Assembly: GCF_900143515.1 (NCBI RefSeq)
Contig: NZ_FSQT01000001.1
Coordinates: 2,842,690-2,906,689 of the forward strand
Length of the DNA stretch: 64,000 nucleotides
Direction: 5' to 3'
DNA from: Micromonospora cremea
GTDB taxonomy: Bacteria > Actinomycetota > Actinomycetes > Mycobacteriales > Micromonosporaceae
The notes beneath the pieces were generated by a model. It did not search any database, was not told where the DNA came from, and worked only from the letters and a program-made list of their open reading frames with translations. The translations under genes and the position numbers were made by a program. This document shows positions 9,190 to 17,851 of the stretch, one piece after another; position 1 is the stretch's first letter; every line of letters starts with the position of its first letter.

Positions 9190-9426
9190 ATGTTCAACGG
9201 GCCGGGTCCACGCTCGACAGGCAGCCGGCGCTGCATGTGCACCAGCGAATCGAGCTGTAGTTGCGCCACTGCCGACGTGAACCGGGCGGTCAGCACCGTC
9301 GAGGGCGTGACGGGCGCGGCGATCGACGTGGCCTGTGGCACGGTCGCGGTCACCAGCGATGCCGCGTTGGCAATCACCAACGTCCACGCGGCAGTCGAGA
9401 AGGCCGGCTACGACCTGGTGCGCTGA
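9190..9426 (+). CDS. Small Cys-rich protein with degenerate HMA domain
   Basis: The last 50 residues align with an HMA domain (VNRAVSTVEGVTGAAIDV to AAVEKAGYDLVR), strongly like the copper chaperone at 6598-6807. The usual MxCxxC loop is replaced by two Cys-x-Cys units, CMC and CSC, in a Ser-rich stretch. The start is uncertain: ATG 9190 gives 78 residues, while the frame is open from 9082 inside the operator. Divergent from the MFS gene and next to CsoR box 4, it may be a copper-induced metal-binding protein; it could also be a decaying chaperone gene. Confidence 0.55.
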   Translation: MFNGPGPRSTGSRRCMCTSESSCSCATADVNRAVSTVEGVTGAAIDVACGTVAVTSDAALAITNVHAAVEKAGYDLVR

Positions 9427-9571
9427 CTGCAGGGCTGGCGTGCCCGCTTGCAACGGGCGGGCGCGCCGAGGATGTGGGGCGGGCTAAGCGGGCGGGCAGA
9501 GGACAACCAGCCGGTAGTCGTGCAGATGTGGTGGCGGCCTTGGCCGGCCGCCACCACATCCTTGTCCGGGG

Positions 9572-11827
9572 CTACCGGGTCAAGCGCACCCGCCGCAGCA
9601 TTTGAGCATTGAGTGCCACCACGATCGTGGAGACCGACATCAGCACCGCACCAACAGCCGGGCTGAGGCTGATCCCCGCCCAGGCGAGGACGCCAGCGGC
9701 GAGCGGGATCGCCACGACGTTGTAGCCGGCAGCCCAGGCCAGGTTCTGGATCATCTTTCGGTACGACGCCCTGGACAGGCGGATCACAGCGGTCACGCCG
9801 CGCGGGTCGGACGAGGCGAGGATGACTCCGGCGGACTCGATCGCCACATCCGTTCCAGCACCGATGGCGAGTCCGACGTCGGCGCGGGCCAGTGCGGGCG
9901 CGTCATTGACGCCATCCCCCACCATCGCGACGGTCAGCCCCCGGGCCTGCAGGTCGGCGACCGCCCGGTCCTTGTCGGCGGGCAGCACCTCGGCGAAGAC
10001 CTCGTCGACGCCGGGGCGGAACCCCAGGTCTGCGGCGACGGCCTCGGCGACCGGCCGAGCGTCGCCGGTGATCATCACGATCTTCCGTACGCCCTGCTCC
10101 CGCAGCTGCGCGATGGCCTCCCGTGCCTCAGGACGGATCTCGTCCTCCAGGGCGAACGCCCCGACCGCCTCCGCGCGCCCGCCGTCGGGTAGCCGGACCA
10201 GGTGGAGCACCGCCGCCCCGCGCGCCGACCAGACCTGTTCGACCCTGACCAATTCGTCCGGCACGCGCGCCCCCAACTCGCGAAGCAGGGCCGGACCGCC
10301 GACGGCATAGGTCGTGCCATCCACCACGGCCTGCACACCCCGACCGGTCAGCGACCGGAAATCACGGGCGATCGCGCGCATTCCCCGGTCCTGGGCCACG
10401 GCCACCAGCGCCTTCGCGAGGGGGTGCTCACTATCCGTCTCGACCGCGCCGGCGATGCGCAACACCTCATCCTCTGTGGTGCCGGCGGCAGCCGCTGTGG
10501 CAGTGACGGTGTGTGCGCCCTTGGTCAGTGTGCCCGTCTTGTCGAACAGCACCGCATCGACTGTGCGCATCCGCTCCAGGGCGAGGCGATCCTTGACCAG
10601 GATGCCCGCCCTCGCCGATACCGCGGTCGACAGCGCGATCACCAGTGGGATGGCCAACCCGAGGGCGTGCGGGCAGGCGATCACGAGCACCGTGACCGTG
10701 CGGACGACCGACTCGTCGAGGTCGCCCAGCGCCCACCAGACCCCGAAGGTGACCAGCGCGGCGGCGGTCGCGACGTAGAAGAGCATCGCCGCGAACCGGT
10801 CGGCGAGCACCTGGGCCCGGCCGGCTGACGCCTGCGCCTGGGCGACGAGCCGCCCGATGCCGGCCAGCGCCGTATCGTCGCCGACGGCGTCCACCCGCAG
10901 ACGCAGAGCCGAGTCCGTTGCCACGGTGCCGGCCACCACCCGGTCTCCCACGCCACGTGAGACCGGTCGGGACTCCCCCGTGATCATCGACTCGTCCAAC
11001 TCGGCGGCGCCCTCGACGATTCGGCCGTCTGCCGGCACCCGAGCGCCGGAACGGACGAGGACCAGATCACCGACCCGCAGTTGGCTCACCGGCACGGGGT
11101 GCAGCTCACCGCTGTCGTCGATCCGCTCGGCGTCGTCGGGCAGCAGCGCCGCCAGCGCGGCAAGCGCGCCCTGCGCCTGGCCGATCGCCTTCATCTCCTG
11201 CCAGTGACCCAGCAGCATGATGGTCACCAGAGCGGCGAGCTCCCACCAGAAGTCCAGGTCGAACAGCTTCAGGCTGGTGGCCAGTGATGCCGTGTAGGCG
11301 ACGGCGATCGCCATCGTGATCAGCAGCATCATCCCCGGGGCCCGGTCCCGGATCTCGCGGACACCGCCGACCAGGAACGGCCATCCGCCGTAGAAGAAGA
11401 CCACCGAGCCGAGGACCGGGCCGACCAGGCTCATGCCAGGGAAGTCCAGGGTGTAACCGAACCAGTTCATCACCATGTGACTGGTCACGACGATCGGCAG
11501 CGTCAGGGCGAGGCTCAGCCAGAACTTGCGCCGGAACTGCTCTGGGTCGTGGCCGGCGTGCTTGTCATGCCCTCCGTGCCCCGCGTGGCCGTGGTGAGCT
11601 GCGTGGTGGTGGCTATCGTGTCCGCCGGCATCCTCGCTCGGTAGCCGGGTCTGCGTCCCGGTCGAGTAGGTCGGGTCGTTTCTGTGGTGTGGCACGCGGG
11701 GCTGTGGGGCGCCTGGGGCCGGACCGTGGCGGGGATCCGTCGTCCGGGCGTGGCCCTCGTGGGAGTACTCACGCGGCGTTACGTGCACGTCCGTCGCGTT
11801 CTCGTGCCCGCTGTGTTCGTGTCTCAT
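9572..11827 (-). CDS. copB: Copper-translocating P-type ATPase, CopB-like (CPH type)
   Basis: ATG 11827 with a GGAGG site gives 751 residues. The first 110 residues are His-rich (HDSHHHAAHHGHAGHGGHDK region) instead of an HMA domain. The core shows all P-type signatures: TGES in the actuator, the TM6 metal motif CPH (VIACPHALGLAIP), the phosphorylated DKTGTLTKG, SEHPLAKAL in the nucleotide domain, and MVGDGVNDAPAL. The CPH motif and His-rich tail mark the P1B-3/CopB group that exports copper (Cu(I)/Cu(II)) or silver. Two CsoR palindromes precede it, completing the copper regulon. Confidence 0.93.
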   Translation of the reverse strand: MRHEHSGHENATDVHVTPREYSHEGHARTTDPRHGPAPGAPQPRVPHHRNDPTYSTGTQTRLPSEDAGGHDSHHHAAHHGHAGHGGHDKHAGHDPEQFRRKFWLSLALTLPIVVTSHMVMNWFGYTLDFPGMSLVGPVLGSVVFFYGGWPFLVGGVREIRDRAPGMMLLITMAIAVAYTASLATSLKLFDLDFWWELAALVTIMLLGHWQEMKAIGQAQGALAALAALLPDDAERIDDSGELHPVPVSQLRVGDLVLVRSGARVPADGRIVEGAAELDESMITGESRPVSRGVGDRVVAGTVATDSALRLRVDAVGDDTALAGIGRLVAQAQASAGRAQVLADRFAAMLFYVATAAALVTFGVWWALGDLDESVVRTVTVLVIACPHALGLAIPLVIALSTAVSARAGILVKDRLALERMRTVDAVLFDKTGTLTKGAHTVTATAAAAGTTEDEVLRIAGAVETDSEHPLAKALVAVAQDRGMRAIARDFRSLTGRGVQAVVDGTTYAVGGPALLRELGARVPDELVRVEQVWSARGAAVLHLVRLPDGGRAEAVGAFALEDEIRPEAREAIAQLREQGVRKIVMITGDARPVAEAVAADLGFRPGVDEVFAEVLPADKDRAVADLQARGLTVAMVGDGVNDAPALARADVGLAIGAGTDVAIESAGVILASSDPRGVTAVIRLSRASYRKMIQNLAWAAGYNVVAIPLAAGVLAWAGISLSPAVGAVLMSVSTIVVALNAQMLRRVRLTR

Positions 11828-11851
11828 ACCGTCCACCTCCACCCAGCACCA

Positions 11852-11870
11852 TATACCCCCTAGGGGTATA
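11852..11870. promoter_or_regulatory. CsoR-type copper operator 5
   Basis: TATACCCCCTAGGGGTATA is a perfect 19-base palindrome with centre CTA, 24 bases upstream of the ATPase start. It is the best copy in the window. Confidence 0.82.
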
Positions 11871-11883
11871 CCGAAACTACCCC

Positions 11884-11898
11884 TACCCCTGAGGGGTA
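11884..11898. promoter_or_regulatory. CsoR-type copper operator 6
   Basis: TACCCCTGAGGGGTA lies 30 bases centre to centre from box 5, giving the ATPase the same two-operator arrangement as the other two control regions. Confidence 0.78.
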
Positions 11899-11967
11899 CG
11901 AAGCGGGTTCGCGGAGCGACCGCCGCTGCTGGACGGGCAACTGACGCGGCCAACGCTGGCGGATCAG

Positions 11968-12276
11968 AAGTGGGCGGGGCTGCCGTCAGTGCTGTCGGGG
12001 ACAGCTGCTCTACATGGGAAGGAGCACCCGTTGGCGATCGTCCAACGCCGGGAGCTCGCGCCGCTGCTGTCCCCACCCAGGTTGCCGCGCCACGGCATCG
12101 TCGTGCACCCCTGGCCGCAGCCGCTGCCGGCGAGTTGGATCGGGCAGTTGGACCGACCCGAGCCGCAGCGCTACACGCACGTGCAATCAACGGTGGTGGC
12201 TCAGATCGAAGTGGACACCGCTTTCGAGTGAAGCGGGTGGCTCAACGGCTATCGGCGGCAATCTGATCTAGGTGTT
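11968..12276 (+). pseudogene. Remnant of ATP-dependent DNA ligase C-terminal domain
   Basis: The frame 11968-12231 reads ELAPLLSPPR, HPWPQPLPASWIGQL, RYTHVQSTVVAQIEVDTAFE, which resembles the end of actinobacterial ATP-dependent DNA ligases (VVAEVEVD followed by GRWRHPVR). An in-frame TGA at 12229 interrupts it, and a degraded GW-YRRQSDL continues after. No start codon or catalytic lysine motif is present. The identification rests on pattern memory, so it is moderate. Confidence 0.45.
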
Positions 12277-12404
12277 TCCCCAGCTGACCGGCGTCTGCGT
12301 CAGGACAGCAGGATGATTGCACTGTGCAACTACTGTGAGACTGTTGCCGCTATTGCGCTCAGTATGGGGCAGCGCGACACCAAGCCTGGGAGACCTTCAC
12401 ACCA

Positions 12405-13274
12405 ATGACGACCCCCTACGACCCTGCCCAAAATCAGCCGCCCGCCGGCCAGCAGCCGATGCCGCCGACCGCGCAGTTCCCGCAGGTGCCCGCCGGCCAG
12501 TTCCCTCCGCCCGCCGGGCAGTACCCTCCGCCCGCCGGCCAGTTCCCTGCTCAGCCCGGCCAGGTCCCGCCGCCGCCCGGCGGCTGGCACGACGTCGCGC
12601 CGGCGCCCGCCGCCCGCAAGCGCCCCGCCTGGCTGGTCCCGACCCTCATCGGCGTCGGCGCCATGGTGGTGCTGTGCTGTGGCATCGGCGCCGTCGGCGC
12701 CATGTTCGGCGACTCGAAGCCGGCGAGCGTGTCGGCGAGCGAGCCCCCGGCGGTGGCCAAGCCTGCGGACGCGACGACCACGGCGCCCACCACGACCGCC
12801 CCCGCCACGACCGCTGCCGCTCCGGCACCGGCGAAGACCACCGCAGCCCCGGCACCGGCGAAGCCGGAGACCTTCGGCATCGGCGACAAGGTCCGCGGCG
12901 GTGACTTCGAGTTCACCGTCAAGAGCGAGAAGTGTGGGATCTCCCAGGTCGGCTCCCAGTTCCTGAACACCAAGGCACAGGGCACCTTCTGCAAGGTCAG
13001 CGTGACCGTCAAGAACGTCACCAAGAGCGCGCATACCTTCCACGCCGACGGGACTCTCACCGCACAGGACGCCAGCGGCCGGGAGTACGAGGCCGACGGG
13101 GAGGCCGGGATCTACGGCAACAGCGATGGGCAGGGGTTTCTCGACGAGATCAACCCAGGCAACTCGGTGACCGCGAACGTCTACTTCGACGTGCCGAAGG
13201 GCACCAAGCTGAAGACGATCACGTTCGACGCCGGCCTGTTCACCCTCGCCGAGGACGCCGTCGTCACCCTGTGA
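12405..13274 (+). CDS. Membrane-anchored DUF4352 protein with Pro/Gln-rich N-terminus
   Basis: 289 residues. The first 65 are low-complexity repeats of the type PPPAGQYPPPAGQF, followed by one TM helix (WLVPTLIGVGAMVVLCCGIGAVG, about 76-98), an Ala/Thr/Pro linker, and a DUF4352 immunoglobulin-like domain from about residue 150 (FGIGDKVRGGDFEFTVKSEKC to VYFDVPKGTKLKTITF). Such proteins sit in the actinobacterial membrane with the domain outside; their role is not known. Two cysteines in the domain may form a disulphide. Confidence 0.85.
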   Translation: MTTPYDPAQNQPPAGQQPMPPTAQFPQVPAGQFPPPAGQYPPPAGQFPAQPGQVPPPPGGWHDVAPAPAARKRPAWLVPTLIGVGAMVVLCCGIGAVGAMFGDSKPASVSASEPPAVAKPADATTTAPTTTAPATTAAAPAPAKTTAAPAPAKPETFGIGDKVRGGDFEFTVKSEKCGISQVGSQFLNTKAQGTFCKVSVTVKNVTKSAHTFHADGTLTAQDASGREYEADGEAGIYGNSDGQGFLDEINPGNSVTANVYFDVPKGTKLKTITFDAGLFTLAEDAVVTL

Positions 13275-13664
13275 CAGTGACGATGTAGGAGCGGGTCACC
13301 CGGCCGGCCTGATTCACCCTCTGACTGGCGATACTGCCTTCCGGCAGAGTCGTCGGTTTGTCCGGGTGACCTGTTCCTGCACTCACCGGCCCGACGTTCG
13401 CAGGGGCACGCGCGACCTGCTGACGCTGCCGTCGTTCTACCGCTCGTGGGGGTCCAAGAGTCACTGTCCGGTCACCAGCGAAAAGCTATCCGATGCCTGT
13501 TCACAGGGCGTCGTGGGTTGCCATCGTTGCTGGCCGGTTGACGACTTCTGGCGGCGTCTTGTGCCCCGTCTGAGCCCCGTCTGTGCCCCGAGTGCCTGTC
13601 GGGCGGCCTCGCCCATCGGGTCGTCACGGGTGGGCAGCCCCTGGATGGTTGGCAGCACTTCCTC
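13275..13664. other. Intergenic, no gene seen
   Basis: About 390 bases between two convergent genes. Short open frames here lack a ribosome site and recognisable motifs. Confidence 0.4.
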
Positions 13665-14261
13665 CTAGAAGACACCGTGCAACCGGCGCAGTTCAAGTGC
13701 CGGATGCTCGGCGTCGTCGACCCGCACGTCCCAGAGCGGGTACGGCTGGTCGCCGATCACCGTCACGGTCGCCGACCGTGCGCCGTCCCGGTCACCACCG
13801 GTCTCCTCGCCGGCGCCGACGGCCAGCACGAGCCGCTCGGCCAGGTCGAGTTCCCGGCTGCCCTCGAACACCCGGACGATCTCCGCGAGGGTCTCCGGGC
13901 CCACCAGGCGGTTGCCCTGCACCGCGTAACCCGGCCCGGTGCGGTGCCCCGCCCAGTCCCGCGTACAGGAGCCGGTGAAGGCGTCAGACCGACCCTGACG
14001 GTCGACCATGCCGACCTGCCGCACCTCGCGACCCGGGTCCCAGGCCAGCAGCTCGGTCAGGACGTCCTGCGGCGAGCGGCCCTCGCCGAGCAGCGGCAGG
14101 CCATCGTAGGCCAGGAACGGGTTGGGGGTGGCCTGGGTTGCCACCGCACCACCGCCGGCGTGAACGTGTGCGACGAGCTTGCCGACCGCGGGTCTGGCCG
14201 TCAGGGCTCCCACCCCGAGCTGACCGGTACGCGGACACCGCGCGGCGATCGAGAAGGTCAC
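13665..14261 (-). CDS. DUF1028 family protein (Ntn-hydrolase-like)
   Basis: GTG 14261 gives 198 residues starting VTFSIAARCPRTGQLGVG, the conserved opening of DUF1028 proteins, followed by ATQATPNPFLAYDGLPLL, a GRSDAFTGSCTRDWAGHRTGPGYAVQGN segment and WDVRVDDAEHPALEL. The fold is related to N-terminal nucleophile hydrolases; the substrate is not established. The longer frame to 14300 adds 13 residues not expected in the family. Confidence 0.85.
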   Translation of the reverse strand: MTFSIAARCPRTGQLGVGALTARPAVGKLVAHVHAGGGAVATQATPNPFLAYDGLPLLGEGRSPQDVLTELLAWDPGREVRQVGMVDRQGRSDAFTGSCTRDWAGHRTGPGYAVQGNRLVGPETLAEIVRVFEGSRELDLAERLVLAVGAGEETGGDRDGARSATVTVIGDQPYPLWDVRVDDAEHPALELRRLHGVF

Positions 14262-14400
14262 GATCGGCAGGTACCCGGACGAACCCCGGACATGCCACAT
14301 CCCCGCCTCGCATGCTGCCGCCTTCCGGATCGTTATTGCTCGCGGTCGGGCCTGTGCTGCATCAGGTCAGCGGGCCTGTCCTGCGGCGTCATACTGCCGG

Positions 14401-15360
14401 TCAGCCCGGGGTCGGTCGACCCCTGCGTGCTTGCGCGACGCCCAGCCACTCGCCGAGCCGACGGCGGACCCGGCTGCGGCGATATCCCCCTTGCACCGCC
14501 CCGATCGGTGGTGGATCGAACAGCGATCCCAACCCGGGTGCCGCTGTGGCCGGCTTGGTCAAGAACGTCGCGCTCCACCGGGCGACCAACGACTCGGTGG
14601 CACGCGGTGACATTCGATGGGCGAACAGCGCCAGGTGTGAGACCACACCGGTTGTTAACTGCCTGCGCGGGCGGCGGGCGCATGCGAGGATCTTGGCGGC
14701 GAGACGCTCAGGTGCGTACGCGGGCGGGATAGCTCGTAGTTGGCGGCCCGAGTGGTTGGCGGCCCGCTCGAAGAACGGCGTGTCGACCGGCCCGGGTAAG
14801 ACGAGACAGACCCGTATCCGAGGATGGCGGGCGACCGCCTGCTGAAGGTTCAGGGCCAGCCCTCTGATGGCGAACTTGGTCATGGAGTAGAGCGGGACCA
14901 GTGGGTTCGGGAACACAGACAGCAACGACCCGAGGAGCACGAGGGTCCCGTTGCCCTGCGCCTGAAATGTAGCTAGCGCGGCGCGGGCGCACAGCGCGCT
15001 GCCGAATACGTTCGTGTCGACCAGCCGACGAATCTCGTCCACCGATTCGGAGCCCAGCGGCCCGGCAATGCCGACGGCCGCCGCTTCGACCCAGACGTCT
15101 ATCTGCCCGAACCGCTGCACCGCCAGCCGGGTCAACCGCTCGACGGCCACTGGGTCTGCAATGTCGGTCGGCACAACCAGCACCTGCCCGCCTCGTGCCC
15201 GGCAGTCGTGTTCCACCTCCGCGAGCGCGTCTGGGCTGCGCGAGGCGAGTACCAACCTGGCCCCGTCGGCAGCGAACGCCAACGCCGTCGCGCGGCCAAT
15301 TCCGCTCGACGCCCCCGTGATCAGCACCACGGCGTCACGGAGCGTTCTACGCCTGACCAT
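14401..15360 (-). CDS. Short-chain dehydrogenase/reductase (SDR)
   Basis: 319 residues from ATG 15360, which has a GGGAGG site. The Rossmann motif is TGASSGIG near residue 16, NVFGSAL supports the NNAG-like position, and the catalytic YSMTK tyrosine-lysine pair follows LLGSLLS. The last 80 residues form an extension with ARRPRRQLTTGVVSHLALFAHR, as in membrane-associated SDRs that act on lipids or polyketides. Cofactor is probably NADP (ASR after the second strand). Substrate unknown; no operon partner. Confidence 0.88.
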   Translation of the reverse strand: MVRRRTLRDAVVLITGASSGIGRATALAFAADGARLVLASRSPDALAEVEHDCRARGGQVLVVPTDIADPVAVERLTRLAVQRFGQIDVWVEAAAVGIAGPLGSESVDEIRRLVDTNVFGSALCARAALATFQAQGNGTLVLLGSLLSVFPNPLVPLYSMTKFAIRGLALNLQQAVARHPRIRVCLVLPGPVDTPFFERAANHSGRQLRAIPPAYAPERLAAKILACARRPRRQLTTGVVSHLALFAHRMSPRATESLVARWSATFLTKPATAAPGLGSLFDPPPIGAVQGGYRRSRVRRRLGEWLGVAQARRGRPTPG

Positions 15361-15717
15361 CACACCTCCCGCAACGCAGCACACAACGAGATAAACGTTC
15401 TACCCACGGGTGTGACCATCACTCCCAGGGCGCATCACGCTGCCTGCCGAACTGCGGCAAGCCGCCGGGAAGGCCGAGAGACGGGTTGATCATCGCCGGC
15501 TGACGGCCGGGCTTTCGACGCCGCAAGAAGTTGGGCAATAAGGCCTTGGGGCACGCAACGAATGACGTCAGCTCAACTGCTTGCCGCCTGCCCGCCCGGC
15601 AAGCGGAAGCGACCGATGCTGGCACCTTCGGAGCCGGTCGCTGTCACCGCTGCTGTCGAAAGCTAGTGGCTCGACTCGCGGCGCGAGCGCTTCGGACCGC
15701 CGCGCTCCAAAAGGACG
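15361..15717. other. Intergenic, no gene seen
   Basis: About 350 bases upstream of the SDR gene and downstream of the GNAT gene. The only open frame on the minus strand (15419-15625) shows no motif or ribosome site. Confidence 0.35.
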
Positions 15718-16251
15718 TCAGAGGGGCTGCACGCTGCTGACCGGCACGAAGCCGCGGGCCCGATAGTTCGCCAGCGCGTGAGGGTGATCCCAACTTGAGG
15801 TACGCAACCAGGCGCGCCGCGTCCGCCCTCCGAGCTCTACACCGTTCTGCGGCCCCAGCAGGTTCCATGCGGCATGCGTCAACAGTGACAAGGAGTAACC
15901 GCCGTACCCATGTCCTATGTACTCTGGCCTGAGACCGAAGGTGTCCAGTTCCACCTCCGGCCCTGAATGCCAGCGCAGACAGCCCCAACCGGCCAGCTTG
16001 TCGTTCACATGGATCCACCAGTGCTGCAACGCCGGATCGCTGAGCCAATCGACCCAGTTTTGTCTTGACCATGCCAGGCTCGACCATCGATGCGCCAACG
16101 CAATGCGATCGTGTACCTCCTGCAACTGCGACAAGCTGTCCCCGGCCGGGTCCTTGACCGGCACCAGGGCCAGCCCCTCGACAGCCCTCGCCCACCGCAG
16201 CTGACCAGGACTCGTCATCTGCAGGCACGTGATCAACTTCTCGGAGTGCAC
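15718..16251 (-). CDS. GNAT family N-acetyltransferase
   Basis: Up to 177 residues; ATG 16218 is an alternative start. The core has HWWIHVNDKLAGWGCLRW followed by LDTFGLRPEYIGHGYGGYSLSLLTHAAWNLL, where the GHGYGGY segment corresponds to the acetyl-CoA pyrophosphate loop (Q/RxxGxG/A). The end HPHALANYRARGFVPV is the usual GNAT strand-turn for peptide or amine acetyltransferases. Substrate unknown. Confidence 0.75.
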   Translation of the reverse strand: MHSEKLITCLQMTSPGQLRWARAVEGLALVPVKDPAGDSLSQLQEVHDRIALAHRWSSLAWSRQNWVDWLSDPALQHWWIHVNDKLAGWGCLRWHSGPEVELDTFGLRPEYIGHGYGGYSLSLLTHAAWNLLGPQNGVELGGRTRRAWLRTSSWDHPHALANYRARGFVPVSSVQPL

Positions 16252-16323
16252 GCCCTATCGTCTCCCAGGGGACGGATCGCAGCTGCGCCTGGCATCGATC
16301 AGAAAGGGCCTGGATGCTCGGGT

Positions 16324-16920
16324 TCAGCCGCAGGAGAGGATGGGCTGCTCCAACGGCACGCCCACCGTGCAGAGCCGACATTCTTGAGGTTCCCATAATG
16401 TGTTAGGCCATGAAGCCAGCGTTGTCAGTGGCACGGAGGCCAGGGATTGCTGCCGTAGAGCCGTTTCGCCCAGCTGCAGCAGTGCAGCGATCACGACCGG
16501 TTCGGCACCACTCGCCCGCACCGCAGCGGCCGTCGAACACACGGCGGATCCGGCGTTTATGACGTCATCCACGATTGCCACGCGCCTGCCGCTGATGAGG
16601 GCGGAGAATGCCTGAGGCAGCCGGTAGCGGGCGGAGTACAGCTGGCCAGGCGCATATGCGACCCGCTCGGCGTAGGCAAACGGCAGGGCTAGCCGCTCAG
16701 CGACTCGATAAGCGAGCAATGCACCACCGACAAGTGGACCCACCACTGCCTCGACGTTGTAGGCGGTGAGCGAATCGGAAAGCGCCAGCACGAGCGGCTC
16801 GAGGGCTGCGGGCCGCCACAGCATGGCGTCAAGGTCGAGCAGGAGATGCCCGTGATGGCCTGATTCCAACAAGAAATGACCGTCGCGAGCGGCAAGCAGC
16901 TCCCGCAGCGTGTCGTCCAT
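16324..16920 (-). CDS. Orotate phosphoribosyltransferase-like protein
   Basis: From ATG 16920 the product has 198 residues with a PRTase fold: AVVGPLVGGALLAYRVAERL (the phosphate-loop region), YAERVAYAPGQLYSARYRLP, and the PRPP-binding motif RRVAIVDDVINAGSAV with two acidic residues. The overall order matches PyrE, but no pyrimidine genes are near and the C-terminus carries a CRLC pair, so a specialised role in nucleotide salvage or natural-product tailoring is possible. GTG 16941 is a second possible start; either way it lies close to the end of the upstream membrane gene. Confidence 0.75.
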   Translation of the reverse strand: MDDTLRELLAARDGHFLLESGHHGHLLLDLDAMLWRPAALEPLVLALSDSLTAYNVEAVVGPLVGGALLAYRVAERLALPFAYAERVAYAPGQLYSARYRLPQAFSALISGRRVAIVDDVINAGSAVCSTAAAVRASGAEPVVIAALLQLGETALRQQSLASVPLTTLASWPNTLWEPQECRLCTVGVPLEQPILSCG

Positions 16921-16963
16921 GAGGGCAATGGTGTCACGCACAGCGAACCCACCCTGGTCGCCT

Positions 16964-17440
16964 TTACCGCATGGCGCGCCTGCGATAGTCCACGGCGACG
17001 GCAATCAGCAGCGGACCCCAGGCGAGCAGGGGAACGTAGTACCGCAAGATGTCCCAGCCCGGCCGATCGTGCACGACAGCGTCCTGCACCGCTGTCGGAC
17101 TCCACCCCCGGTCGACGAAATGGAACGCCTGGTTCAGCACGAAGTAGACGCAGATGACCACGAGCAGTAGGCCGCCAGTGATCGCCAGCCGGGTCACCGC
17201 GCCAGGCGCAAGTGGTCTGCCGCCCAGCCACCGAGGAAGACGCTGACCCCACTGATGCACGAGCCCGAGCGTCAGCACGGCCAGGGCCATGGACAACACG
17301 GACAGGAAGATCAGATACCAGCCGACCGTGCTGCCCATAGCTGCCGTCACCCGCCAGATGGCCGACGGAAGAACACACAGCGGCACAGCGTAGGCGGCGG
17401 CAACCGCCCAACGAGACGGGCGGACGGGGGTGGGACTCAC
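16964..17440 (-). CDS. Four-TM membrane protein of unknown function
   Basis: GTG 17440 with GGAGG gives 158 residues. Four hydrophobic helices are visible: WAVAAAYAVPLCVLPSAIW, WYLIFLSVLSMALAVLTLGLV, LAITGGLLLVVICVYFVLNQAF and YYVPLLAWGPLLIAVAVDY, the last followed by a basic tail. It precedes the PRTase-like gene and may share its transcript. I do not recognise a family. Confidence 0.7.
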   Translation of the reverse strand: MSPTPVRPSRWAVAAAYAVPLCVLPSAIWRVTAAMGSTVGWYLIFLSVLSMALAVLTLGLVHQWGQRLPRWLGGRPLAPGAVTRLAITGGLLLVVICVYFVLNQAFHFVDRGWSPTAVQDAVVHDRPGWDILRYYVPLLAWGPLLIAVAVDYRRRAMR

Positions 17441-17851
17441 GGCTCCCTCCAATCATCGACTGCCCATCACCCTTCCCTGAGCGCCCGCGACCGGACTCCC
17501 CCCGCAGAACCAACTGCCTCGCTCGCTCGGGGGACCGTCAACCCCGAGCGTGGCGCTCGCCGCGCGGCAGAGCGGGACGCGCCGATGACGTCGCGATGGG
17601 GATGCGCCGCATGCAACCCGCGCAGGCCCTTGGCCGCCGCATCCCCACCACGGCCGGCGGCGACTCACGCTACGGCGCGGCGGTGCGACGACCGCCGCGC
17701 CCCGGCTGGCTACCGACGACCACCTCACCCGTCAACGGTTTGTCGTTCTTCGGCGGCCCTCCGGCTTTCCGCGTTTTCCTTGTCTAGCGGTACGTGCGGT
17801 CGCCGTGTCGGCTCTCGCTGAGGAAGAGAGCACCGCACGGTGGCTGCGGCG
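17441..17851. other. Intergenic, no gene seen
   Basis: About 410 bases without a convincing gene on either strand. Confidence 0.35.

Noticed and set aside
16324..16920. pyrE of pyrimidine biosynthesis
   Set aside because: Only the PRTase fold is clear; no pyr genes nearby and the C-terminus differs, so the symbol is not given.
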